From the NCBI GenBank assembly GCA_964019425.1, contig OZ025790.1:434001-498000 (forward strand): DNA of 64,000 bases. The letters are read 5' to 3'. Shown here piece after piece: positions 39,617-50,498 of this stretch. The notes below the pieces were generated by a model. The model did not search any database and was not told the origin of the DNA. It saw nothing but the letters and a program-made list of their open reading frames with translations. The stretch's first letter is position 1. Each line of letters starts with the position of its first letter. This DNA comes from Flectonema sp. DT1601. Lineage: Eukaryota > Euglenozoa > Diplonemea > Diplonemida > Diplonemidae. The translations under genes and the position numbers were made by a program.

Positions 39617-40447
39617 ATGTCTTTACACCCTCTCTCTGTAGCCCTTTCTTCAATTGAGACGAATTCGTTGCTTAAACAATTGTATCCTCCAAAAAATAAA
39701 TTAAAATTGTGGAATTACGATGGAGCTTTGTGTCATGTCGCAACATACGTCTTAACTGACACTAACAAACTAATAGTGAATAGGAGTGGAATGAAGTTAT
39801 CTGCTAAAATAAAAACAGCTGGGGGTTGTAATTACCCAAACGGTGTTCCAAGAATGGTGAATTCCCTTCGGTTGGAATTAATGGATGAGTTTGGTTTGAT
39901 ATTAACACCAGAAAACATGTTGAGGATCTCACCGTTATATATATTGAATGGACCGAGAAACAGAAGTACTCTCTTACAAGTTGTCTTAGTAAGGGAGGAT
40001 AAATTAGGATTGTTGTGGAATCCTGAGAGAGCGAGGAGTCTTGCAAAACGCAAGAAAGACGTTCCGTCAGATATCGAAAAAGCAACCCCAGAAATAATAA
40101 ACCTCGGATCAGGAACGGTTAAGAAGGTATCTTTGAATGACGTAATGCACTCAAAGGATAGTTGGAGACGGTGTGATTGGACTTCTCTCACTGCTCTTGA
40201 TTCTGCTGGGGTGTTCTCTTCCCTGCTCTCTAATGAAACAGTTGATAATAAAGTTTTGATTATTACTTCTCAATCACACCCAACCACACCTCTTATGAAT
40301 AATCTTGTGGAAGTACTCAACTCAACCTCAATGTCACCACTACGAGATGTCGCGATGCTTCCTTGGAAACCAATTATGTGGGCAGACGCAGAACCGCTTC
40401 AGACAGCAGACGGAATTCAAAGACTCAACAGGGAAGACAGACTGTAG
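39617..40447 (+). CDS. Uncharacterised 276-aa protein, possible Nudix fold
   Basis: An in-frame TGA nine bases upstream fixes ATG 39617 as the start. The region from GALCHVATYVLTDTNKLIVNR through NGVPRMVNSLRLELMDEFGL has the strand-loop-helix order of a Nudix domain, but the catalytic box (GX5EX7REUXEEXGU) is badly degenerate, so hydrolase activity is doubtful. The second half is mixed and ends in a charged tail. Nudix-like inactive folds are common in mitochondrial ribosome and RNA-editing proteins of Euglenozoa, which could be an alternative. A 3' hairpin AGGAGATAC / GTATCTC(T)CCT lies at 40468-40504. Confidence 0.65.
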   Translation: MSLHPLSVALSSIETNSLLKQLYPPKNKLKLWNYDGALCHVATYVLTDTNKLIVNRSGMKLSAKIKTAGGCNYPNGVPRMVNSLRLELMDEFGLILTPENMLRISPLYILNGPRNRSTLLQVVLVREDKLGLLWNPERARSLAKRKKDVPSDIEKATPEIINLGSGTVKKVSLNDVMHSKDSWRRCDWTSLTALDSAGVFSSLLSNETVDNKVLIITSQSHPTTPLMNNLVEVLNSTSMSPLRDVAMLPWKPIMWADAEPLQTADGIQRLNREDRL

Positions 40448-40667
40448 CTGATGATCTACATCTTGTGAGGAGATACCCATCTAGCCTTTTACTGTATCTC
40501 TCCTGGTGGACTGCCGGTTTTCTTTTTTTATTTTTTCGTATGCTTTTCCCCCGCCAGAGGACAGTTTGTCCTTAGTAAAATATACGAAAGTGGTTGTATT
40601 GGTTATTAATAAGTTGTTTTTACTCTATTTTTCAAAAACAAGAGGGTCTGGGAGGGGGGCACAAAAC

Positions 40668-43600
40668 ATGAGTCGGTTGCTTCGACGAATTGCGCCTTCT
40701 GGCCTGCTGTTGAGAAACAGATCGCTGTTGCTTTCTGCAGTTGCTGCGTCTAAACCGAATGATGTTCCCCGTGTGAGTGGTAGTGTAACTGAAATAATAC
40801 CTCCGGTATTAAAGAGTAGTAGTCTTAAGGCTGCTGCTGCGACGAAGAAGCGAACCTCAGCGAAAAACATAAATACTAAATCAAAAGAACATGACGAAAA
40901 GGTACCCCCAAATGACAGCCTGCCAGTGCTAACTACTTTTGGGGAGATGTCAATCGTAGAAGCAGAAATAGTCTTACAGAAGATCTTTAAAACTAAATCT
41001 CCGACTACGATCGGTGAATGGATTCCAGTTGTTACAAAACATATGAAAAAGTGGACATCCAGCAGCTCTTTATTAGATAATTCAATGTCTGTTCACAGGG
41101 TATTATATACCCATTTAAATGAGGTGAATAAAGACACGTTTAGTCACATAATTTTCCCTTCTGAATCGAAGTTATTTGGAACCGGATTTAATGTTTTTGT
41201 GAGTAAAGTATTATCAGGTTCTTGTATCTATTCTAAAGTTGTATTTTCACAGCTGGTTGAGTTTTGGTCTGCATTGCCGAAGCCTGTTAAGGAGGGATTT
41301 GCTTGTGAAGAATCAATTACGAATGATTTAACAGTGATTGAAGAAACAAAAGAACTCATTGATAAGTGGAATAAAAAAAATCCAGAAGAAAGTTTGGATG
41401 AAAACTTGATTTCGGATTTTAATTTTTGGTTATCTGAAGACTGTGACGGTCGTCGAAAAGAGATTGCTGTTTCTGAGTTAAAGTCCGACAGTTTCATTCA
41501 CAGCAATCTTACGCTTTTCGCTAAACCAGAAGAGCTGTTTTTTGAGCCTACAAAAGTGATACAGACATTCTTAGACTTATCAGTAAAAGAGAGAAGCCTC
41601 CTCCATAACAAACCTCTCAAAAAAGACAAAGGTCGTCCATCAATTACAAGACTCGCAGTCTTTCCTTTCTGGCATTTCTGCTTTGAAAAAAGTAACGATA
41701 GTTGGAAAAAATATAAAATAAAACTTGATATGACAACCGTCAATCAGGCTCGGGAAAAATGGTCACTTCTCGATGAGCGTGATAAGTTACCTTACTATGT
41801 GAAAGCAAGAGGGTGTCTCCGTCTCCAGAAAAGCGTATGTCTTGTTGTGTTCCTATTGCTGTTTTGAAAATAAATATCTGCGCGGAGAATCACCAGAGTT
41901 TTAAAAAAAAAAAAAAAAAACAGCTGAAATTCAACAATCTTCCGCAAATAAATGGTCAAACACTTTTCGCATCTGAGACGGGATTAGAGAACAGAGAATA
42001 TGTGGTGTGTATTTCTATTTTCTCGTCGATTTTTCTTTTTTCAAATCTTTTTTTTATTCCCCAACATGTCATTGAAGGCGTACCTTCTCTGTTCTCCTCA
42101 GCGACAGAGACGGCAGTACGACATGTGAGATCCCCTCACCTTGAGAAAAGTATTTTTTAAACCTTTAACATCCCCAACATGTCATTGAAGGCGTACCTTC
42201 TCTGTTCTCCTCAGCGACAGAGACAGCAGTACGACATGTGAGATCCCCTCACTTTGAGAAAAGTATTTTTTGAACCTTTAACATCCCCAACATGTCATTG
42301 AAGGCGTACCTTCTCTGTTCTCCTCAGCGACAGAGACGGCAGTACGACATGTGAGATCCCCTCACCTTGAGAAAAGTATTTTTTGAACCTTTCACATCCC
42401 CAACATGTCATTGAAGGCGTACCTTCTCTGTTCTCCTCAGCGACAGAGACGGCAGTACGACATGTGAGATCCCCTCACTTTGAGAAAAGTATTTTTTGAA
42501 CCTTTAGCATCCCCAACATGTCATTGAAGGCGTACCTTCTCTGTTCTCCTCAGCGACAGAGACGGCAGTACGACATGTGAGATCCCCTCACTTTGAGAAA
42601 AGTATTTTTTGAACCTTTAGCATCCCCAACATGTCATTGAAGGCGTACCTTCTCTGTTCTCCTCAGCGACAGAGACGGCAGTACGACATGTGAGATCCCC
42701 TCACCTTGAGAAAAGTATTTTTTGAACCTTTAACATCCCCAACATGTCATTGAAGGCGTACCTTCTCTGTTCTCCTCAGCGACAGAGACGGCAGTACGAC
42801 ATGTGAGATCCCCTCACTTTGAGAAAAGTATTTTTTAAACCTTTAGCATCCCCAACATGTCATTGAAGGCGTACCTTCTCTGTTCTCCTCAGCGACAGAG
42901 ACGGCAGTACGACATGTGAGATCCCCTCACTTTGAGAAAAGTATTTTTTGAACCTTTAGCATCCCCAACATGTCATTGAAGGCGTACCTTCTCTGTTCTC
43001 CTCAGCGACAGAGACGGCAGTACGACATGTGAGATCCCCTCACTTTGAGAAAAGTATTTTTTGAACCTTTAACATCCCCAACATGTCATTGAAGGCGTAC
43101 CTTCTCTGTTCTCCTCAGCGACAGAGACGGCAGTACGACATGTGAGATCCCCTCACCTTGAGAAAAGTATTTTTTAAACCTTTAACATCCCCAACATGTC
43201 ATTGAAGGCGTACCTTCTCTGTTCTCCTCAGCGACAGAGACGGCAGTACGACATGTGAGATCCCCTCACCTTGAGAAAAGTATTTTTTGAACCTTTAACA
43301 TCCCCAACATGTCATTGAAGGCGTACCTTCTCTGTTCTCATTAGCGACAGAGACGGCAGTACGACATGTGAGATCCCCTCACTTTGAAAATTCAACATGT
43401 GTTTAGCGTTCCTCGTACTGCTGCTTGTGTGTGATACGAGGCATTCAGCCGTGTGAGACTTGCTTTTACTGCTATTTATTATTTGTCGATTGACGGAAGA
43501 TGTTTGTTACCTTTGTCCTCAACGTGTGTTTAGCGTTCCTCGTACTGCTGCTTGTGCAGTGAGAGGCATTCAGCCGCGTGAGATTTATTTTTAACTTCCC

Positions 43601-46600
43601 CGTGTGAATTGTCAACTTTTTTCTCATTTTATGAAAACATGCGCTTGTGTGCGGTGAGAGGCATTCAGCAGTGTGAGATTTTTATCACAATTACTGGTTC
43701 TGTGTTGTCACTTTTACGTTTATCCTTAACATGTGTTTAGCGTTCCTCGTACTGCTGCTTGTGCGGTGAGAGGCATTCAGCCGTGTGAGACTTTCAGCGA
43801 TCCAAGACATTGCGGCTTTGGGCAATTTGACTTCCACGTCGGTTTCTTTAGCATCTATATTCTTATGAAAACATGTGTTTAGCGTTCCTCGTATTGCTGC
43901 TTGTGTGTGATACGAGGCATTCAGCCGTGTGAGATTAATAACACAATTACTGGTTCTGTGTTGTCACTTTTTACGTTTATCCTTAACATGTGTTTAGCGT
44001 TCCTCGTACTGCTGCTTGTGCGGTGAGAGGCATTCAGCCGTGTGAGACTTTCAGCGATCCAAGACATTGCGGCTTTTGGCAATTTGACTTCCACGTCGGT
44101 TTCTTTAGCATCTATATTCTTATGAAAACATGTGTTTAGCGTTCCTCGTATTGCTGCTTGTGTGTGATACGAGGCATTCAGCCGTGTGAGATTAAAAAAA
44201 ACAGCTACAGCATCCCATTTCCTTTTTTTCTTTTCTTGTTATATTGGTCAACTGAAAAAAAAAAAAAAAAAAAAACAGACACTTAGTGACCACCGTAGGA
44301 GTTATTATAATCGGCAAGCATCTAAACTTCAAGAACGATACTTAGACGTGGAAACCTTCAGTGGGGGAATCACTGGTTTCGGAGTGTATGCAAGAGGAGC
44401 GGGAAATTCTTATTTAACGGAAGGAGAAGTTAATGATAATTTTCAATTTCTATCACACTCTGTTAAAGATGAACCTTATCATATAGAGGCTTGTGAAAAT
44501 TTAAAATGGGTGGAGAGAGGAAGATATTCCTGGAATTCACCCTACGGGATAAACACGTACCGCATAATGCAAAGGGCAAGAGAATTATACTCATCTATGA
44601 CCGCTAATAAATTAATGGTATTGGAAACAGGAAAAAAATTACCATGGTCTGCAGTAGACGACCTATCAAAACAAGAGTACGAATCCCGTATCTCATTAAA
44701 GAATGAAAAATGGATTGAGATGACGGGTCTTGAAATGGAAGATCAATTTGATGACGTAACACCACTCTCTGATAGGCTAGCTAATATACAAGACGATCAA
44801 CAAAGATTCCATCAAGTTGATTATTACATACGTGACATCATACACGTCGTACTCAATTGTGCAGAAGAAAAAGAAAAACTTCCCTTAGGCATTCAACAGC
44901 TTGTTGCCTCTGAATTCCATCACAATGATGACGACGCCTTAGACACTTTCGTAGATCTTCCGAAGAATCTGCTTCTCTACTACAAGGAACAGTTATCCAC
45001 AAGTATCGAACTCATAAAGGACGTGTACAATGAAGACCCTACACCAATAGCAGCTGCTAACATTTTAAAAACTGTGAAAACACTCGTTGAACAGGAGGTA
45101 TGTTTCAGTGATTTCCCCACCCCTACTCTCTTAAAATTATTATTATTCCCCAACATGTCATTGAAGGCGTACCTTCTCTGTTCTCATTAGCGACAGAGAC
45201 GGCAGTACGACATGTGAGATCCCCTCACCTTGAGAAAAGTATTTTTTAAACCTTTAACATCCCCAACATGTCATTGAAGGCGTACCTTCTCTGTTCTCCT
45301 CAGCGACAGAGACGGCAGTACGACATGTGAGATCCCCTCACTTTGAGAAAAGTATTTTTTAAACCTTTAACATCCCCAACATGTCATTGAAGGCGTACCT
45401 TCTCTGTTCTCCTCAGCGACAGAGACGGCAGTACGACATGTGAGATCCCCTCACTTTGAGAAAAGTATTTTTTAAACCTTTAACATCCCCAACATGTCAT
45501 TGAAGGCGTACCTTCTCTGTTCTCATTAGCGACAGAGACGGCAGTACGACATGTGAGATCCCCTCACTTTGAGAAAAGTATTTTTTAAACCTTTAACATC
45601 CCCAACATGTCATTGAAGGCGTACCTTCTCTGTTCTCATTAGCGACAGAGACGGCAGTACGACATGTGAGATCCCCTCACTTTGAGAAAAGTATTTTTTG
45701 AACCTTTAACATCCCCAACATGTCATTGAAGGCGTACCTTCTCTGTTCTCATTAGCGACAGAGACGGCAGTACGACATGTGAGATCCCCTCACTTTGAGA
45801 AAAGTATTTTTTAAACCTTTAGCATCCCCAACATGTCATTGAAGGCGTACCTTCTCTGTTCTCATTAGCGACAGAGACGGCAGTACGACATGTGAGATCC
45901 CTCACTTTGAGAAAAGTATTTTTTAAACCTTTAACATCCCCAACATGTCATTGAAGGCGTACCTTCTCTGTTCTCATTAGCGACAGAGACGGCAGTACGA
46001 CATGTGAGATCCCCTCACTTTGAGAAAAGTATTTTTTAAACCTTTAACATCCCCAACATGTCATTGAAGGCGTACCTTCTCTGTTCTCATTAGCGACAGA
46101 GACGGCAGTACGACATGTGAGATCCCCTCACTTTGAGAAAAGTATTTTTTAAACCTTTAACATCCCCAACATGTCATTGAAGGCGTACCTTCTCTGTTCT
46201 CCTCAGCGACAGAGACGGCAGTACGACATGTGAGATCCCCTCACTTTGAGAAAAGTATTTTTTAAACCTTTAACATCCCCAACATGTCATTGAAGGCGTA
46301 CCTTCTCTGTTCTCATTAGCGACAGAGACGGCAGTACGACATGTGAGATCCCCTCACTTTGAGAAAAGTATTTTTTAAACCTTTAACATCCCCAACATGT
46401 CATTGAAGGCGTACCTTCTCTGTTCTCATTAGCGACAGAGACGGCAGTACGACATGTGAGATCCCCTCACTTTGAGAAAAGTATTTTTTAAACCTTTAGC
46501 ATCCCCAACATGTCATTGAAGGCGTACCTTCTCTGTTCTCATTAGCGACAGAGACGGCAGTACGACATGTGAGATCCCCTCACTTTGAGAAAAGTATTTT

Positions 46601-47827
46601 TTGAACCTTTAACATCCCCAACATGTCATTGAAGGCGTACCTTCTCTGTTCTCATTAGCGACAGAGACGGCAGTACGACATGTGAGATCCCCTCACTTTG
46701 AAAATTCAACATGTGTTTAGCGTTCCTCGTACTGCTGCTTGTGTGCGGTGAGAGGCATTCAGCCGTGTGAGATCTTTGATGATAAGTCTAGTTAGGTAAC
46801 GACTTGTTCCGATTCCTATTGTTTTACAGTTAGTTCAGAATTGAGAGACCAGGTGTCCTATCGTATAATAAAAAGAAACCAAAACACAACTTAAACAGGG
46901 TACAGCAGAGGTTTATGAATTGCAGCGAAAAGGAAATCGTTATAGAGAAGTCCGTAGCAAGATTATTGTCTTAATGGGGCTAGCGGTGGAATGGCAACAA
47001 GAAGAAATGTATTATGCCGTATGATTTTGAATTTCCCCCCCCCTTTTTTTTTTAATCAAAATAATAATAATAATAATAACGAAACAGTTACTTGACAATT
47101 TATTGAAGTATAGCGAGAACAGATTTAACCTCGATCCGATATGTCCTTCGAGCGATATAGAAAATGTATGCAGCCTTTAGAAAAATGTCGCAACTAACAT
47201 GTTTTTTTTTTTTTTTGTACCTACAAACCCATTCAGTAGAAAGAGAATTATGGCAGCATAACTAACCCATTCCTTTATTAGGATTTTGTACCGGTTGCAC
47301 ACAAACAAAACTGAAGTGCGAGTAAACAATGTAAAAAGTGAAGTATTACCGATTCCTTTTTTTTTTTTCATATTCTGATTGTTCAAAAAAAAAAAAAAAA
47401 AAAAAAAAAAAAACAGGAGCTAGTCGATCGTGTAAGGAATAAATCAGGGTTCAAATTACCATTATATCGACCTCTAACCAATCCGGAACTCTGCCCTCCC
47501 CTCTATCATCATGCCAATAGGAGGAGCCTTCTTACTGTGTACGATATTTTTACCGAGTACACCGGAAAACCAGCTGAGAAGTATCCTATGTTGTCATCGT
47601 CGGAGAAAAGCCGCTACGATCTACCATTCGCCACGTTTAATCCCGTTGTGACATATTCTGCTGTCGAATCCCATTTTGGTAAGGAATATTATTTTTATAC
47701 GGTCTGTCCGCTGTCGACGGGGGTTGAGGACTCGGAATCGGAAGCAGCAAAGAGACCGGGAAGAAAAATTGTATCAAAGGCAGATCTCGCTAAGTTTATG
47801 GGAATTGAAGACTTCAGTTCCTTATAA
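40668..47827 (+). CDS. Six-exon gene: predicted mitochondrial protein with HMG-box-like segments
   Basis: Exons 40668-41834, 41924-42001, 44279-45097, 46899-47018, 47088-47165 and 47417-47827 give 890 aa. Every intron is phase 0. Donors are GTATGT, GTGGTG, GTATGT, GTATGA and GTATGC; acceptors end CAG after A-rich tracts. Residues 1-30 (MSRLLRRIAPSGLLLRNRS…) look like a mitochondrial presequence. Degenerate HMG-box-like stretches recur: FNVFVSKV…VEFWSALPKPVKEGF; FPFWHFCFE…AREKWSLLDERDKLPYYVKA; KKLPWSAVDDLSKQEYESR; and TVYDIFTEYTG…YPMLSSSEKSRYD. HMG proteins such as TFAM/Abf2 and kinetoplast-associated proteins package mitochondrial DNA, which is a reasonable guess here. Introns 2 (2277 nt) and 3 (1801 nt) are filled with satellite arrays. 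The HMG call is from pattern only; the exon 2 donor could also be three bases later. Confidence 0.7.
42060..43388 (+). repeat. 113-bp satellite, 12 tandem copies, in intron 2
   Basis: Copies start at 42066 and recur every 113 bp to 43309 with almost no length variation. Each unit holds nested complementary arms: ACATGTC / GACATGT, GTAC / GTAC and TCTCTGT / ACAGAGA, with an 11-nt loop. Units differ at a few positions (TTAAC/TTAGC, ACCTT/ACTTT, TTTTAAA/TTTTGAA). The last copy has CTCATTAG in the loop where the others have CTCCTCAG. Confidence 0.97.
43394..44195 (+). repeat. Second repeat family, about 66 bp core, seven copies
   Basis: Cores start at about 43394, 43521, 43635 (short), 43728, 43869, 43985 and 44126. 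Each reads ACATGTGTTTAGCGTTCCTCGT … GAGGCATTCAGCCGTGTGAGA. Variant a pairs CCTCGTA with TACGAGG. The last four copies form two tandem 256-bp composites (43686-43941 and 43942-44193). The core ends in TGTGAGA, like the 113-bp unit. Confidence 0.9.
45149..46697 (+). repeat. 113-bp satellite, 14 tandem copies, in intron 3
   Basis: The same satellite as in intron 2, with copies at 45155, 45268 and so on to 46623. One unit is 112 bp. Most units have the CTCATTAG loop form. The array starts about 50 nt after the exon 3 donor. Confidence 0.97.
46706..46773 (+). repeat. Second repeat family, single copy in intron 3
   Basis: One core copy directly after the 113-bp array, joined by the same GAAAATTC junction as in intron 2. 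Confidence 0.92.
47245..47312 (+). repeat. Short dispersed repeat, copy 2 (inside the last intron)
   Basis: ATGGCAGCATAAC … TTTATTAGGATT … ACCGGTTGCACACAAAC, counterpart of 32035-32102. Confidence 0.6.
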
Positions 47828-48109
47828 TTACATTATTCAGCATGCTTGTACGATACTGATTTATTTGTCTCTATATCTGTTTTATGGAGGGAGGGAACGA
47901 GACAATCGTCAAGCCCATCGGGTTAAAATTTGTAATTGTATCATCAAAACTTATCGTTTGGTAGAAAGGGATTTGTGACTACCGATTGCACACATACAAA
48001 CAAAAGATTTTTTATTTATTTTTTATTTTTTATAGATTCTATGCTGGCCACGCAGTGGCTATAGTCCCTTCTATATGCAAGCTAAGACTTCATCGCATAT
48101 ATGGTTGTC

Positions 48110-48144
<35 letters not shown>

Positions 48145-48441
48145 AATTTTACAAAAATATCACACATTGTCATTACAAAATGGCTACTCGGTTCTCGGTC
48201 ATCAACGAGGAATATATGATTCGACTTTTTGTCCTTCAGGTTCTTTTTTTTTTAAAATTTATTTTTCTTCTTTTTAACTTTAGAACAAAAATAAAAAAAA
48301 AAAATAAAAAAAAATAAATCGTCCCTTAAGCTCGACAGGTCTTCCTTGTTGCTGTTCGTTGGAATACTGTTCTTTTTACTATCATATCATCATTCTTCAC
48401 TAAAGTAGTTAAATGAATTCGTAACGGGATTGTTAAGTTCT
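47828..48441. other. Intergenic, with dispersed-repeat remnant
   Basis: A piece at 47963-48004 (GGATTTGTGACTACCGATTGCACACATACAAAC, interrupted) resembles the short dispersed repeat. A long T run lies at about 48112-48143. An ATG at 48180 opens 45 codons ending in Lys-rich low complexity; it could be a small first exon but no good donor follows. Confidence 0.4.
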
Positions 48442-49812
48442 ATGGTCACAAGGCTGACTTGTAAAAACGCCGATGGCGCTATCAGATCATCAGACCTGTT
48501 CCAATACTTAGTAGCAGTAAAACACGGATCGTTAGTAAGCAGGATAGCAACTTGGATATTCGCGGTGTCTTTTTTAATTTTTTCGTACACCCGAATTGAG
48601 CTAATGACCAACACTGATGAGGTCACTACTTTGAGGGAACAATTCCCAACTGCATCGAACTACGAATTACAAGTATGTGTTTTTGTTGGTGACGAAACTG
48701 ATAACAAAAAGAACAAACAAACAAACAAACAACAGGTTCCTACATTTGGTGTGACATTCAATAATGGTCGTGGTGGTAGGTTCAATGATACATATCTAAC
48801 TGTTAAGTTTGAGCTTAGGGATATCTATGCTGCTGATGAGAAGGCATCGACTCGTCAGAGTTTAGGATCAGAATCTTGTTATCTTCCTCATCAGCAGACA
48901 TATGGATGGTGTCCTTCAAGTAATGCTACTGTTATGGGAACATTTGGAGATCCGGATTATAGATTCATAGAAATTGCATTTAATGTTTGTTCCGGAAAGA
49001 CGTCATCGGGAGAAGCTTGTGCTCCTCCTGAAGAAATCAGAAGAATATTTACTGAAGGAGGTGTTTCAATAGACGTTTGGTCCTTTCGAAGCTTAGGATG
49101 GAGTTCTTGGGAAACACTTTATCTCTCTGTACATCCTGACATCATTCAGATGGTTGAGATATTCTTATCACCGGTAACAGTTAGGGAAGTAGCGCAATAT
49201 CCGTGGGAATTTGATAAGAAACAAACACACATAACAAGACAATCATACTACACTAGATTCTCTGAATCCGCAAGTGGAACTGCATTACTAAAAGCAATCC
49301 TCAGAATATCATCGAGTTCAATCAGAGACACTGTCAGACGTGTTCGACTCTTAGACGTCCTTACAGAGGTTGCAGCAGTTTGGACGGTCTCAGTCAGTGG
49401 AATCGGTGCTTTATTAGTTTTTTATAATTTCGTTCACTGGAGGAAATGGTATGCTGGAAGATATCCCTGGCAGGTTCAATATCACTACCTACCTGCTCCT
49501 CCTGCGGGTGCTCCTGAAGTGGTAGAACCAAAGGCAGGACTAGCAAAGCATAATAAATCATGGTCATGGATGAGACGAAAGACTTTTAAGGAAATGGAAA
49601 CCACTAACGGATTAGATGAAGGCATTGAACTCACTCCCATACACTCAACTGTGGAATCACAAAATTCAGAAGTTCATCATGCAAGATGGGGTGTGCGAAG
49701 ATTAAGTTTACCCCCTGATAGAAACCACTTCAATCAATTTCCTACCAGAGTCAGAGCTAGTTCTCTCACTCCACCTCGACCAAGAGCAGGCAGCTCTTTA
49801 ACACCAATATAA
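48442..49812 (+). CDS. Two-span membrane protein, uncharacterised
   Basis: Exons 48442-48672 and 48736-49812 give 435 aa. The 63-nt intron (GTATGTG…AACAACAG) is a multiple of three and has no stop, so the unspliced reading frame stays open. Residues about 33-53 (IATWIFAVSFLIFSYTRIEL) form the first membrane span. A Cys-bearing ectodomain of about 200 residues follows (for example SESCYLPHQQTYGWCPSS). A second span (VAAVWTVSVSGIGALLVFYNFV) lies near residue 300, then a cytoplasmic tail of about 115 residues rich in Pro, Ser and Arg. The topology, with both ends inside, suggests a small channel-like or receptor-like protein. I do not recognise the family. Confidence 0.75.
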   Translation: MVTRLTCKNADGAIRSSDLFQYLVAVKHGSLVSRIATWIFAVSFLIFSYTRIELMTNTDEVTTLREQFPTASNYELQVCVFVGDETDNKKNKQTNKQQVPTFGVTFNNGRGGRFNDTYLTVKFELRDIYAADEKASTRQSLGSESCYLPHQQTYGWCPSSNATVMGTFGDPDYRFIEIAFNVCSGKTSSGEACAPPEEIRRIFTEGGVSIDVWSFRSLGWSSWETLYLSVHPDIIQMVEIFLSPVTVREVAQYPWEFDKKQTHITRQSYYTRFSESASGTALLKAILRISSSSIRDTVRRVRLLDVLTEVAAVWTVSVSGIGALLVFYNFVHWRKWYAGRYPWQVQYHYLPAPPAGAPEVVEPKAGLAKHNKSWSWMRRKTFKEMETTNGLDEGIELTPIHSTVESQNSEVHHARWGVRRLSLPPDRNHFNQFPTRVRASSLTPPRPRAGSSLTPI

Positions 49813-50090
49813 ATTGTCTTTTTTGTTAGTTGTTACACAAACACAGTAGAACTATTTTGATGTTTAGAGCCGGATGATGATGTGTTATATTTATTTATTT
49901 ATGTTATTTGTTTTTTTCTACCTGCGGTTTGGATTTCTCTCCTCCCCTCACATGTGTCTGTTTACTATTTATTGCTCATTAGAGGGGAGTGAAATAGATT
50001 AAGTTAAGCATCACTATAGTTTTCACCTTTTATCTTTAACAGATTATTAAACCTTAGCAGTAATTGCTGTGCTTTATAATAATAAAAAAA

Positions 50091-50294
50091 ATGGGAATGG
50101 GAAAGACGGAATATGAAAACAAACTGATAGTTGAACGGTGTCAGAAGAATCTTTTTTCAGATTCGGGAAAATGCGGCGGTCCAACAATGGGTGGGACTGC
50201 ATACATAGACAGACACGCAATAAAGAAACGCCCTAATCTCGGAGCCGGAGAACCGGAAACTGGGCTTTTCGCTGCCTATGCAGCAGCAACTTAA
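50091..50294 (+). CDS. Small 67-aa protein, uncharacterised
   Basis: Starts ATG GGA ATG GGA, directly after an A-rich leader. Compact and Gly-rich (SGKCGGPTMGGTAYIDRHAIKKRPNLGAGEPETG), with two cysteines and no membrane span. Composition and codon use look coding rather than chance, and it lies in line with other genes. The style resembles small ciliary microtubule-associated proteins, but that is only an impression. A 7-bp hairpin CACCAAA / TTTGGTG follows the stop. Confidence 0.6.
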   Translation: MGMGKTEYENKLIVERCQKNLFSDSGKCGGPTMGGTAYIDRHAIKKRPNLGAGEPETGLFAAYAAAT

Positions 50295-50498
50295 TGATCA
50301 CCAAATTCACGTTTTGGTGGTATTATTTGATTGTTAGGGAAGAGAGCTGTTTTTTATGTTTTTTTAAAAAAAAAAAAAAAAAATCCAAATATTTCTGTAA
50401 CTTACACACTACTAGTGCATTATATGTCGTAATGGTTGGTCTGATCTGGTGTTTACTTTACTTTCTTAAATAGGAGGGAGGGCGGCAGTAATTAAATA

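Noticed and set aside
42100-42112. ACAGAGA in each 113-bp unit, as in the U6 snRNA
   Set aside because: No other U6 sequence surrounds it; the motif is simply one arm of the unit's hairpin.
42060-46697. Regular direct repeats that might suggest a CRISPR array
   Set aside because: Units are contiguous 113-bp satellites without unique spacers, in a eukaryotic intron.
47986-48317. Frames rich in Phe and an ATG at 48180
   Set aside because: Low complexity; the ATG frame lacks a convincing donor. A tiny first exon of the next gene remains possible but unsupported.
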